A stretch of 11,901 bases of DNA from contig JANBTH010000740.1 of assembly GCA_027578815.1 (NCBI GenBank), positions 1 through 11,901 on the forward strand, written 5' to 3'. A model generated the notes under the pieces. It was not told the DNA's origin. It was given only the letters and a program-made list of their open reading frames with translations, and searched no databases. Positions within the stretch are counted from its first letter, which is position 1; every line of letters starts with the position of its first letter. Positions 1 through 7,944 of the stretch are shown here, piece after piece. This DNA is from Coemansia sp. RSA 1804. Lineage: Eukaryota; Kickxellomycota; Kickxellomycetes; Kickxellales; Kickxellaceae. Made by a program: the position numbers and the translations under genes.

Positions 1-596
1 TCGACTTTGGTGAACCATGCGCTGTATTTGTTCTGAACAGCAGCAATGGGATGCACCTTGTACGCACGGCGCAGGTCCTCTGCCGAGCAGTTTGACAGGC
101 CCAGATAGCGCACCTTGCCTTCCTTGACAAGCTCTGCCATGGCTGCCACGGTCTCCTCAATTGGAACATTGGGGTCCATGTCGTGGAGATAGTACAGGTC
201 AATGTAGTCCGTTCCAAGACGCTCCAGACTGCCTTCAATGCACCTGCGCATGTACTCGGGGCTGCCGTTGGTGCCAATATCCATGTCTGCAAACGACCCA
301 GTTTCCCCGGGCAGACGCTCGCGCATCATTATCCCGAACTTGGAGCACAGAAACACATCCTTGCGCCGCTCCTTCAGAACCCGTGAAATCAGCTTTTCGT
401 TGTGCCCATGGCCATACATATCGGCGGTGTCCAGAAGGCTGCAGCCGATATCGATGGCGCGGTTAAGCACTTTGACCGACTCGTCGTCGTCTGCAGATGC
501 GTACGCGGAAGACATGGCTGCGGTTCCCAGACCAACGCGGGGTACGTGCACCCTGTTACCTGGAACGCCGATTTTAAGTGTTGGTATTCTGGTCAT
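1..596 (-). CDS. Aldo-keto reductase, AKR13/YakC-like (5' part, cut by window edge)
   Basis: The first 198 codons of a predicted NAD(P)H-dependent aldo-keto reductase, a soluble TIM-barrel oxidoreductase acting on carbonyl compounds; the substrate cannot be told. The frame runs off base 1 without a stop, so roughly the C-terminal 40% (family length about 320-340 aa) is missing. The Asp-Tyr-Lys-His catalytic tetrad is complete: D56 and Y61 in DTADMYG, K86 in SKFG, H138 in DLYYLHD. Other family marks are VGLGTAAM (21-28), a LG-TDYIDLYY strand (127-136), GKVRYLGLSNCS (160-171) and HPIAAVQNKYS (182-192). The order resembles fungal YakC/pyridoxal-reductase-like AKRs. Start: the ATG at 596-594 has an in-frame TAA (602-600) one codon upstream and A at -3, so it is the first possible start. 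Oddity: the residue after the catalytic His is Asp, where Arg is common. Downstream neighbour of two transporters on the same strand. The family call is secure; the subfamily is inferred. Confidence 0.93.
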   Translation of the reverse strand, partial: MTRIPTLKIGVPGNRVHVPRVGLGTAAMSSAYASADDDESVKVLNRAIDIGCSLLDTADMYGHGHNEKLISRVLKERRKDVFLCSKFGIMMRERLPGETGSFADMDIGTNGSPEYMRRCIEGSLERLGTDYIDLYYLHDMDPNVPIEETVAAMAELVKEGKVRYLGLSNCSAEDLRRAYKVHPIAAVQNKYSAWFTKV

Positions 597-919
597 TTTT
601 TATTACTGAAAGCTAAAAACAAAAAAATAAAATGTTGGAAGAAAGATTCCCGAAACGTAAAGACACGTTTTTTCCCGGTCGTTCCTCTGATGTCACAAGC
701 TTTGTCATATATACTTTCTGTTGAAGAAAAAAATAGATAATGCAACATGTAGAAAATTGCCAAGACACATGCAGTTTCTGAGCTGTCTAGTAATATACAC
801 AAAGACCCAAAAAATGTTTGCATATTGGTATCCGATTTGCACTCACACTGCCAACTCAATTTACAGAGCAATGACTATAACTGAAATATAGGACTCTACA
901 ACGCTGAATTGATAGCTCT
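597..919. other. Intergenic: aldo-keto reductase promoter and transporter-1 3' region
   Basis: These 323 bases hold no credible reading frame. On the minus strand they must contain the 3' end of transporter 1 and the promoter and leader of the reductase. The sequence is AT-rich, with A-rich runs around 601-635 and 721-745. I found no AATAAA on the minus strand close to the transporter stop; the one at 604-599 touches the reductase start and is unlikely to serve as a polyadenylation signal. Confidence 0.6.
706..714 (-). promoter_or_regulatory. Candidate TATA element for the reductase gene
   Basis: The minus strand reads GTATATATG, a TATA-like match about 110 bp upstream of the reductase ATG. 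It is based on base composition and position only; such matches arise easily in AT-rich DNA. Confidence 0.25.
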
Positions 920-2497
920 CTAGCGAGCATCGTCGGTCAAGGTGGTAGTGGACTCACTGTCCGAGACCTGCCGCTGTCTCTGTTCGTTCTCCCCAGCCGC
1001 AAACACATTGACCGAGTCAGGGATGCCCAGAGTGATGTACCAGGCAGCCAGGAGCGAAGCGCCGCTCAGCACCCACGCAAAGTGCGAGTTGAATGGGTAG
1101 GGGAACGAGTGCTTGATCGACCAGCTCCAGAGCCAGCCCGAGATAAGCGGGCCAAGCATAAATGTGATTGAATTGCCCTGCTGCTGCAGTCCTGTTATGA
1201 ACCCAAGATAGTTCTTTTTGGGCGCAACATTGAGTGCAATCATATTAACACTTGTGTACGCCATTATGTCGCCATACATACGAATATACATCTCTATCAC
1301 CAGCAGCCCCCAGAACAGGTAGCGCTCAAACGGTATGGCCATCTTGGTGTTGATGCTGTTTAGAAGCTCGGTGTTGTTGCCCATATGCTTTGCCAGGATC
1401 GAGAGTATTGGCAGTGTGGCGCCAAACAGGGCAAGCCATAGAAGACCACGTCGGTAGCACGCAAGCGCCCCGTACTTGCGCTCGCTGCTAGGGTACACGG
1501 CCAGCTGCAGCGAAACCACAAAGAAGCTGCACAGCATAAGCGTGTACCCAATGGTCCTTGCGTCCATGCCCAGCCCTCCCTCGGCAACACCCGTGGCGGC
1601 AAAGATAGGGTAGAGCTGGTTGTGCATGCCGACGGCAAGACATAGAATCGTGTTGGTGACAAGCACGCGGATGACCGTGGGCGTCAGAATCTCCCATCTG
1701 GAAACCGGCTCTGGAGCGGACTCGGCCTGGCATTGTCCTTCCTCTGCCCGTGCCTCGGAAACAAGCGGGGTCGTCTCTGAATCAACATCGCTTGAAGGAC
1801 GGTTGATTGACTTCAAGTCAAGCGTCTCTTCCAGCTGGAAGTAGCCGACGACCAGGCCAAACAGACTGATGAATGAGCAAACGAGACATGGGAGCAGGTA
1901 GGGGTACTCGCGGAACAATACGGAGTTGCCAAAGAGCCAAGGGTAGTTCTTCACCGGGTCCACAAGGATGCCGCCAACAGCTCCGCCAAACATGCATCCG
2001 AGGTGCCACATCAGCTGCAGCATGGCCATCATCTCCGTGCGGTTACTGTCGTCTGAGATTTCGGCAGCAACAGGCTTGATGACAACCGCGCTTCCCGTGA
2101 ACAAGCCATTGAGGCAGCGGACGATTATGGCCCACGTGAAGGACTTGGATATTCCAAACAGACCAAACGTCAGCAGGTCGCCTAGCAGGCCGAGAAGAAG
2201 CACCGGACGGCGACCGATGCGGTCGGATAGAATGCCCCAGTACATTATTGTCACCGTTCTGATAAAGTGGTAGGAGGTCAAGAGAAGACCGGCGTAGAAG
2301 GCAATGTCCTTGGGGTTGTGGACTATATCAAACCCGCCTACCATGTCGTACATAAAGGGGAGAATTAAGGTAAATCCCACCGGTTCGGTGAGTCGCACGG
2401 CGAGAAGGACAACCAGCTTGCCCCATGGCAGCGGTGTCGGTCTAACGGTGCCGTCGGCGTTGGTTCGCACCTGTCTATTCGATGTTTCTTGTGCCAT
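920..2497 (-). CDS. MFS transporter 1, DHA1 family (Ycr023c/ZIF1-like)
   Basis: A complete 525-residue single-exon membrane transporter. Twelve hydrophobic segments can be placed at about 26-50, 65-86, 98-117, 120-143, 163-180, 197-220, 273-300, 314-336, 350-368, 393-425, 430-458 and 471-490, with a charged cytoplasmic loop (222-268) between the two six-helix halves. The MFS signature A, GILSDRIGRRP, lies at 88-98 between helices 2 and 3. Helix 4 carries RCLNG (127-131), with the family Arg at 127, followed by AEISDDSNR (145-153). The N-terminal TPLPWGKL into RLTEPVGF is typical of fungal and plant DHA1 proteins related to yeast Ycr023c and plant ZIF1. It is expected to be a proton-coupled antiporter in plasma or vacuolar membrane; the substrate (drug, metal chelate or organic acid) is unknown. 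The start at 2497 has A at -3 and G at +4; the stop is TAG at 922-920. Tandem paralogue of the next gene. Confidence 0.93.
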   Translation of the reverse strand: MAQETSNRQVRTNADGTVRPTPLPWGKLVVLLAVRLTEPVGFTLILPFMYDMVGGFDIVHNPKDIAFYAGLLLTSYHFIRTVTIMYWGILSDRIGRRPVLLLGLLGDLLTFGLFGISKSFTWAIIVRCLNGLFTGSAVVIKPVAAEISDDSNRTEMMAMLQLMWHLGCMFGGAVGGILVDPVKNYPWLFGNSVLFREYPYLLPCLVCSFISLFGLVVGYFQLEETLDLKSINRPSSDVDSETTPLVSEARAEEGQCQAESAPEPVSRWEILTPTVIRVLVTNTILCLAVGMHNQLYPIFAATGVAEGGLGMDARTIGYTLMLCSFFVVSLQLAVYPSSERKYGALACYRRGLLWLALFGATLPILSILAKHMGNNTELLNSINTKMAIPFERYLFWGLLVIEMYIRMYGDIMAYTSVNMIALNVAPKKNYLGFITGLQQQGNSITFMLGPLISGWLWSWSIKHSFPYPFNSHFAWVLSGASLLAAWYITLGIPDSVNVFAAGENEQRQRQVSDSESTTTLTDDAR

Positions 2498-3165
2498 TAT
2501 ATCCTGTGTGCCAAAACCCCCCGAGGTTTTCGTATAAAAAGCACGAATATAATATGAAAGTGTATCAAATGAAAAAGAAAAAAGAATAAAGTAAGAGAGG
2601 GGCTCGTTTTTGGTCAGGAAAAGGTAAATGATGCTAGTTCTTTTATGAATCTATCCTCTGGCCACGACTTGGTGAATACAAAAACCACCCTGCTATCAAC
2701 GCTTTGCACATGGGATCCAAACTAAATCGGGCTTTATCTTTTGCTTTACACTTACAAAAACAATTTGAAATCCAGCCATGACTTTAATCAAAAAGCACAG
2801 GCCTGACTGGAGAGTGGGTATGTGCAAAATAAAACCAAAATATAGGGCTGTCATGTTTTATATTCAATTTGGATTCGGAAACTATGCATCCTAATGCATC
2901 ATATGGCTCACGTTTTCTCTTTACATAGAGACTTCCCTACCTGCTGGCACGTAGCCTATTTCATAAAGCGGAATTTAAATTTTGCCGAGTATTTTTAAAA
3001 GTTTATGACACATACGCACAAAGAAGCCAGTTATATATTTTGCTGTCTATCTGTCCACGAAACTACACGCAGACAAGATGCAACAATGTCTTATTTTGAA
3101 TAACCAATAAAGAAAAAAGTAAAAAAAAAGTAGTCTAACTACCGGCTAAAGAAAAAAAAAGCATG
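2498..3165. other. Intergenic between the two transporters
   Basis: 668 AT-rich bases with no credible gene. On the minus strand they carry the 3' end of transporter 2 and the promoter of transporter 1. Next to the transporter-2 stop there are long A runs on the plus strand (3121-3129 and 3152-3160), so the transcript would be U-rich just past its stop, as is common at fungal 3' ends. No AATAAA was seen on the minus strand. A weak TATA-like minus-strand element (TATTATAT) lies near 2546-2555, about 50 bp upstream of the transporter-1 ATG. No strong repeat or RNA gene was found. Confidence 0.6.
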
Positions 3166-4818
3166 TTATTTATCTCTATTTGAGTCTTCACTGTCATTGT
3201 CATCTTCCTTAGCTGCAAATTTGTTCACAGACTGGGGGATTTTGCTTGACGCGTAATAGGACACCACAGTCAGAACCAGAGCAACGGTCCAAACAAAATG
3301 CGAGTTGAATGGGAATGGCAGGGCGTGTTTGCTTGACCAAGACCAGATGTATCCCGTTAGAACCGGTCCAATTGTCCTGGTGACTGTCATTCCCATCTGC
3401 TGCGCACCGTTCATGAATCCAAGCTCGGATCTGCTTGGAGCGATGTTGACGGTTATAAGATTGATGCTCGTGCTGACAAGTATTTTGGCCACGGTCAGCA
3501 GCAAAAGAAGCAGCAAGAGAAGAGTCCAGAGCGCAGTGTGCGCCACGATTGTGGATCTATTCCATTCATCCGGAAGCTGGAGGATAGCAGCAAACTTAGG
3601 GCCGGCAATTGTGTTCTCCAGACGTGCCGAAAGGATGGATAAAAACGGAATGCAGATAAACGGAATGGCCATGAAAATCTGTCCTCGCTGGTAGCAGAAC
3701 AGTACGCCGTACTTGCTTGCAATGCGCGGATAGACAACAAGTTGCATGTAGATGACAGCCATTGTTGAAATGGCAAGCGAAACTCCAATGCTGCGAGACG
3801 TGAATCCCAGTCCGCCCTCCCCTGTTGAGACCGCTGCAAACATAGGATAAGCATGGTCGCCCATGGACATTGCAAGACATACAAGGAAATTTGTGGTCAT
3901 GACGCGCACAACCGTAGGCGTCATAAGCTCCCTCATGGTGCGATGTCTTGGTTGCTGCACCGTCTGTGCCTCCTGGTCTCCGTTTTCCAAGAGTGGCGAG
4001 CCCTCGTTTGCCAGAGTTGCTGATGAAGAACTTGCTGTTGAGATTACAGGTTTCCGGATGTCTTTCAACACACGAGTCTCTTTGAGCTTAAACACGGCCA
4101 TTATAAATGCGAAAACAGACACCATGCACCCGATGGCGCACGGAAGGAAGTAGGGGTGTTCTTGGAAAAACACAATGTCTCCAAACAACACAGGATACTG
4201 GTGTGCGGGATCGGCAGATAGCCCGCCAACGGCTGCTCCAGCTATTGAACCAACATTCCACATAAACGGCACAAGCGCCATCATGCGAGGCCGATTCGAG
4301 TCGTCTGAAATCTCTGCAACAATGGTTTTGACAACCACAACATTACCGGACAGGAATCCGTTGAATGAACAAGCAGCCAGCGCCACCCAATACGAATTTG
4401 TCAGACCGAGAACAAGGTTGGAAATTATAGTTCCAGTTAGGCCTATGTACAGAATAGGCCGTCGTCCAATGCGGTCGGATAACCGGCCCCAGTGCATGAT
4501 GGTTAGCGCCTGGCAGAACGTGCCGGATGTGAGCAGCAGGCCTGTGTAGAACGCAACATCCTGGGGGTTATTTGCCACCCCATATCTCTCTACCATCTTG
4601 TATGCAAATGTCAGAAACAGCGTAACGTTGACTGGTTCTGATAGTCTAATTGACATTATGACCAGCAACATCCCCCATGGCAATGGTGTTTCCTTGGTAT
4701 TGCCATCGCTTGCTTCATTATTACTGCTGCTGCTGCTGCTGCAATCCAGACTAGCGGATTTATTGCTGGCTTCCGGTCCTTGAGCAGAAGTCGTACCGGC
4801 GCATTCTGCTGTGGACAT
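3166..4818 (-). CDS. MFS transporter 2, DHA1 family, tandem paralogue of transporter 1
   Basis: A complete 550-residue single-exon transporter with the same layout as its neighbour. Signature A, GRLSDRIGRRP, is at 111-121, AEISDDSNR at 168-176, the inter-domain loop at about 245-298 and the last helix at about 508-525. It aligns collinearly with transporter 1 (offset 23 residues through the first half), sharing TPLPWG, EGGLG, GLQQ/GAQQ near helix 11, the helix-12 PFNSHF, and IP-SVN-FAA at the C-terminus. Differences: a longer Ser/Asn-rich N-terminus with a serine run (27-32, from an AGC repeat), a helix-10 run of nine leucines (433-441), and Cys150 where transporter 1 has the helix-4 Arg127. 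The acidic tail (538-550) is DDNDSEDSNRDK-like and probably cytosolic. Start: ATG at 4818-4816, A at -3, with an in-frame TAA 24 bases upstream. Likely a proton antiporter; the substrate is unknown. Confidence 0.93.
   Translation of the reverse strand: MSTAECAGTTSAQGPEASNKSASLDCSSSSSSNNEASDGNTKETPLPWGMLLVIMSIRLSEPVNVTLFLTFAYKMVERYGVANNPQDVAFYTGLLLTSGTFCQALTIMHWGRLSDRIGRRPILYIGLTGTIISNLVLGLTNSYWVALAACSFNGFLSGNVVVVKTIVAEISDDSNRPRMMALVPFMWNVGSIAGAAVGGLSADPAHQYPVLFGDIVFFQEHPYFLPCAIGCMVSVFAFIMAVFKLKETRVLKDIRKPVISTASSSSATLANEGSPLLENGDQEAQTVQQPRHRTMRELMTPTVVRVMTTNFLVCLAMSMGDHAYPMFAAVSTGEGGLGFTSRSIGVSLAISTMAVIYMQLVVYPRIASKYGVLFCYQRGQIFMAIPFICIPFLSILSARLENTIAGPKFAAILQLPDEWNRSTIVAHTALWTLLLLLLLLLTVAKILVSTSINLITVNIAPSRSELGFMNGAQQMGMTVTRTIGPVLTGYIWSWSSKHALPFPFNSHFVWTVALVLTVVSYYASSKIPQSVNKFAAKEDDNDSEDSNRDK
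4724..4741 (-). repeat. (AGC)6 microsatellite encoding a serine run
   Basis: Six perfect CTG units on the plus strand, read as AGC on the coding strand, encode the serine run in the cytosolic N-terminus of transporter 2. Transporter 1 has no counterpart. Tracts like this often vary in length between strains. Confidence 0.9.
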
Positions 4819-5614
4819 TGTCAGTTGACGACGATGAGATTATGTTTGGATTCTTTTACACAAGTAGGTCCAATCGAGTCCAACGGCACTATCTACACCT
4901 TTTTCTCTGTTCACAAGAAAGGCAATAGTAGCTCAATAAAACCAAAACCGATAAAGTTGTAGGAGTAGTTCACTTTTAAGACAATGATCTATTCTGTCAA
5001 ATATGAAAAAGAAAATTATATAAAGTAAAAAAACTAGAAAGGAAGGAAAGAAAAAGATTAGAGATAATAAAGAGACACGCGTTGATAAAGCAAAAAACTA
5101 TTGAATGATGCACAATCGCAGAGTCGGTTCAAGTATTGGATTTTTCTCTTCTTTATATTACCTTTACAGTGACGCAACGCTAAAAATGTTGTCTTTTTGA
5201 AAAAAAGGCAGCATGAGTAAATCCGTTTCTGAATATAATAGGATCCAAAAATAAGAACTATATTGTTAACCATTTGTCAATCAAACAATCTAATCTGATC
5301 TAAAGTGCTTGACGGTTGGTAATCCTCGATCTGTGTGTATGGGAGGATGTAGGCTTTCGATTTCAAGTTTTTCCTATTTTCTGCCTGAAACTTTCACAGA
5401 AGGAAATAAAGAACTGTGTTTACAAAGAGAAAGAACTAGAAACACCCCTGGCTGATTCCAAAGGTAAAAAAGTTTTTTCATCATCTTTACATACTCATCA
5501 TACCGAAATCCATTGTTTTGTTAATAATTTTCTCTTCTTCTTTTTCGTTGTTGCGAGAGAACCGGCCTTACAGGGGGAGTTTATCATTGAGAGAGAATTC
5601 CAACAGAAATAAAG
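4819..5614. promoter_or_regulatory. Divergent intergenic region, transporter 2 / TMA46
   Basis: 796 bases between two genes reading away from each other, so it must hold both promoters. It is AT-rich, with no convincing frame; the longest candidates are AT-rich low-complexity translations. On the TMA46 side there is no ATG on the plus strand between the one at 5346 and the gene start at 5615, and a pyrimidine-rich tract lies at about 5525-5551. A CCAAT pentamer is at 4870-4874 and an AGGGG (stress-element-like) at 5572-5576; both are too short to be trusted alone. No RNA gene was recognised. Confidence 0.6.
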
Positions 5615-6760
5615 ATGCCGCCAAAAAATGCCAAAGGATCGGACAAAAAGGCGATAGAGAAGGCCAAGAAGAAGCTCGAGGACTCTACGTTTGGGCTCAA
5701 AAACAAAAAGTCAAAAAAGACACAGGAGTTTGTGAAGCAAAAGATGAACCAAGTAGAGTCGCTTAAAAAGCCGATGCAGGATAAGGCAGAAAAGAAGAAG
5801 CAGGAGCAGAAGGCAGACAGCGAACTCAAGGCGCTGTTTGCGCCTGTGGTGCATCAGAAGGTACCGTTTGGCGTGAATCCCAAGACGGTTGTGTGCGAGA
5901 TGTTCAAGCTCGGGACATGCGACAGGACGGCGCAGAGATGCAAGTTTTCGCACGATCTGTCGGTGGGACGCAAGGGAACCAAGCTGGATGTGTACACGGA
6001 CAGACGGGAGGTTGGCGAAAAGGACACGGACACGATAGACAAGTGGGACCAGAGCAAACTGGAGGAAGTGGTTTTGTCAAAGCATGGCAACCCGCAGACC
6101 ACTACAACCATTGTGTGCAAGTACTTTTTGGAGGCGATCGAGAACGGCAAGTACGGGTGGTTCTGGGACTGTCCAAACGGCGGCAACAAGTGCAAATACA
6201 AGCATGCGCTGCCTCCTGGCTTTGTTCTGAAGAAGGACAAGAAGCCCTCGGAGAACAAGAGCGAGATCTCGCTTGAGGAGTTTTTGGAGACCGAGAGACA
6301 CAATCTGGGTAGCAATCTGACGGCCGTGACGCTCGAGTCCTTTACAAAGTGGAAGCAGGAGCGCCAGCTGCGCAAGGAAGAGGAGGACTCAAAGGCGCGG
6401 CAGGCGAAGGAAAAGGCATTCAAGGCCGGCAAGCTTTCCAAGATGTCAGGGCGTGACTTCTTTGAGTTTAACCCTGATCTGCATAACGACGACAACGACG
6501 ATGGGGACGAGTACGATTTCTCGCAGTTTAGAAATGCCGATGGCGGCTACCAGCATGACGACGACGACGATGGCGATGACGTCGGTGGTGGTTATGGCAA
6601 AGGCGCAGCAGATCAAAAGGCGGCTAATCAGACTAGCGGTGATCAGAGCAAGGCTGCGGCTGCGGCTGCGGCTGGCAGCGGAACGGCTCCGCAAAACGAG
6701 GCGCTTTTTGTCGCAGAGAGCCTTGAGGGTCTCGGGATCGATGATAGCGATGACGAGTAG
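5615..6760 (+). CDS. TMA46: Tma46/ZC3H15 (DFRP1) CCCH zinc-finger translation factor
   Basis: A complete 381-residue cytosolic protein. Tma46 (human ZC3H15/DFRP1) binds and stabilises the DRG1-type GTPase (Rbg1 in yeast) and associates with ribosomes. The MPPK start, the Lys-rich N-terminus and EDSTFGLKNKK (22-32) are family hallmarks. Zinc finger 1 is C94-x7-C102-x6-C109-x3-H113; finger 2 is C168-x17-C186-x6-C193-x3-H197 and contains YGWFWDCPNGG followed by HALPPGFVLKK. The GTPase-binding DFRP region follows at about 215-260 (SLEEFLETER, NLTAVTLESFTKWK). The tail is acidic (Asp-rich 287-322), then has an alanine run (347-353) and ends with GLGIDDSDDE. All eight zinc ligands are present, so the gene looks intact. 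The ATG has A at -3; the stop is TAG. Length is close to that of yeast Tma46. Transcribed divergently from transporter 2, with no functional link expected. Confidence 0.96.
   Translation: MPPKNAKGSDKKAIEKAKKKLEDSTFGLKNKKSKKTQEFVKQKMNQVESLKKPMQDKAEKKKQEQKADSELKALFAPVVHQKVPFGVNPKTVVCEMFKLGTCDRTAQRCKFSHDLSVGRKGTKLDVYTDRREVGEKDTDTIDKWDQSKLEEVVLSKHGNPQTTTTIVCKYFLEAIENGKYGWFWDCPNGGNKCKYKHALPPGFVLKKDKKPSENKSEISLEEFLETERHNLGSNLTAVTLESFTKWKQERQLRKEEEDSKARQAKEKAFKAGKLSKMSGRDFFEFNPDLHNDDNDDGDEYDFSQFRNADGGYQHDDDDDGDDVGGGYGKGAADQKAANQTSGDQSKAAAAAAAGSGTAPQNEALFVAESLEGLGIDDSDDE
6653..6673 (+). repeat. GCT/GCG hexanucleotide repeat encoding seven alanines
   Basis: Alternating GCT and GCG codons (about three and a half copies of GCTGCG) encode residues 347-353 of Tma46, in its low-complexity tail. 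Likely length-variable and without structural importance. Confidence 0.85.
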
Positions 6761-6969
6761 ATGGAAGAACGTGCTTTCTGGTTGTTTTATTTTTAGGTTT
6801 TCTTCTGCACTTTACATCAGCAAGAATGCCCCCCTCCAAAAAACATGTGATTGATGCAGGACCGAGGAGAGTGAAGCCTGAAGACGAGGGAGGTGAGAAG
6901 GAGAGGGATCGGAGCAGCACTCGTATATATTAGCCTTTTTGCGTATTTGGCAAGGGTGTGTCAATCGCT

Positions 6970-6975
6970 AATAAA
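6970..6975 (+). terminator. Candidate polyadenylation signal for TMA46
   Basis: AATAAA lies 210 bases past the TMA46 stop. A second copy is at 7172-7177. Either could direct 3'-end formation, but fungal signals are loose, so this is only suggestive. Confidence 0.3.
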
Positions 6976-7239
6976 CGGCGCCCCCCGCTTTTTGCTAAAC
7001 AGGCCCATTTGCGATTGGAAAGGGAAAAGCGTAAACAAAGCACCAGTGTTGGCATTGAACCAGAATTGGCATTGATATCGGCATTATTGAGAAAGAAAAA
7101 CCCAACAGCATGTTTCAAACAGCCATTTTCGCTTGCGCATTGTCTCTGGCAAATCTGCCTCCGCGAAGAGAAATAAAAAGAAGGGAAGAGAGACAATGGA
7201 TGGCGAGACATGGCAAAAGTACAATGCAGACTAATGAGT

Positions 7240-7263
7240 CCCAGCTGAGCGACAAAAGCTGGG
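7240..7263. repeat. Short inverted repeat, 7-bp arms, 10-nt loop
   Basis: CCCAGCT (7240-7246) and AGCTGGG (7257-7263) are perfect reverse complements. It could form a small hairpin, but a stem of this size is compatible with chance in a 2-kb stretch. Confidence 0.5.
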
Positions 7264-7386
7264 TCAGAAAGAAACCTGTTGCTGATAATGGTTTTGTTGT
7301 TGTTATTTTTTATGGCAGGGAAAAGCCTTTTTGCCACTGTCGCTCTTTCAGGACAGATCGTGTTCTTTCTGGAGAGCGATTGGCGC

Positions 7387-7405
7387 GGAGGATGGACGAT
7401 CCTCC
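7387..7405. repeat. Short inverted repeat, 7-bp arms, 5-nt spacer
   Basis: GGAGGAT (7387-7393) and ATCCTCC (7399-7405) are perfect reverse complements around a 5-base spacer, inside the GC-rich patch. The geometry would suit a dimeric DNA-binding protein, but no known motif is recognised. Confidence 0.5.
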
Positions 7406-7902
7406 CGGCATCATCTTGGCACGGCATATGCAGCAAGTGCGTCCTGCCGTTCTCGCCGACGCCGCGTGATTGAGGCGAGTTTGCATTCTGTATGCGGTGG
7501 CTTCTTTTTCATGTTTGTTCTAGTTTCTCTTCTTTTTTATCGGGGTCAAACACGCCCGAGACGAAAGCGAGATCTCAAAGCCGTAGTCCCCAGACATGGG
7601 CAGTTAATGGCAAATGGCACGCACAGCGAGCTATCTGGCCAGTCAGGCTCGCAAGACTTTCTCCCCATTGAAGTGTTGCCGGATTCCACCTTTTATTTTT
7701 ATTATTATTATCTTTTCAAGTGCAAAAAAAATGGACTAGTGTGGATCCATATCGAGATTGCCAAAGCAGCAATTTATGAGGGATGTGCGGTGATGACCAA
7801 TTTCCGGCCACGTCTATCTTGTCTTCTCTTTAGGACGGGCCTGCTCCGAGCGACGGCGGCGCCTGCGTTTGGTAGTTCTGCTGGCCAAAAGGTGTAATTT
7901 TC

Positions 7903-7932
7903 CTTTGCTTTGCTTTGCTTTGCCTTGCCTTG
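7903..7932 (+). repeat. Pentanucleotide tandem repeat (CTTTG)4(CCTTG)2
   Basis: Four perfect CTTTG units are followed by two CCTTG units that differ by the same single base, indicating unit variation within one tandem array. It sits just before the ATG-free leader of the Kelch-BTB gene. Confidence 0.9.
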
Positions 7933-7944
7933 CCCAGTAATATG

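Noticed and set aside
161..740. Plus-strand frames over the reductase gene
   Set aside because: The minus-strand frame carries the complete AKR tetrad and family motifs; the plus-strand frames are its shadows.
5120..5145. GGTTCAAG-like segment resembling a tRNA B box
   Set aside because: The pattern breaks after GTTCAAGTA, and there is no matching A box or acceptor stem around it.
5058..5273. 71-codon minus-strand frame in the divergent intergenic region
   Set aside because: AT-rich composition, Lys/Tyr/Leu-rich translation and no motif; it fits chance in promoter DNA.
5854..6495. 213-codon open frame on the minus strand
   Set aside because: It lies entirely antisense to the clearly conserved Tma46 coding region, and its translation is low-complexity Ser/Leu-rich with no family features.
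6930..7436. 168-codon minus-strand frame
   Set aside because: It begins at TTG and has no recognisable motif. It spans the likely TMA46 3' region and the small inverted repeats.
7331..7897. 188-codon plus-strand frame in the long non-coding stretch
   Set aside because: It begins with TTG, not ATG, mixes GC-rich and T-rich composition along its length, and shows no domain or motif.
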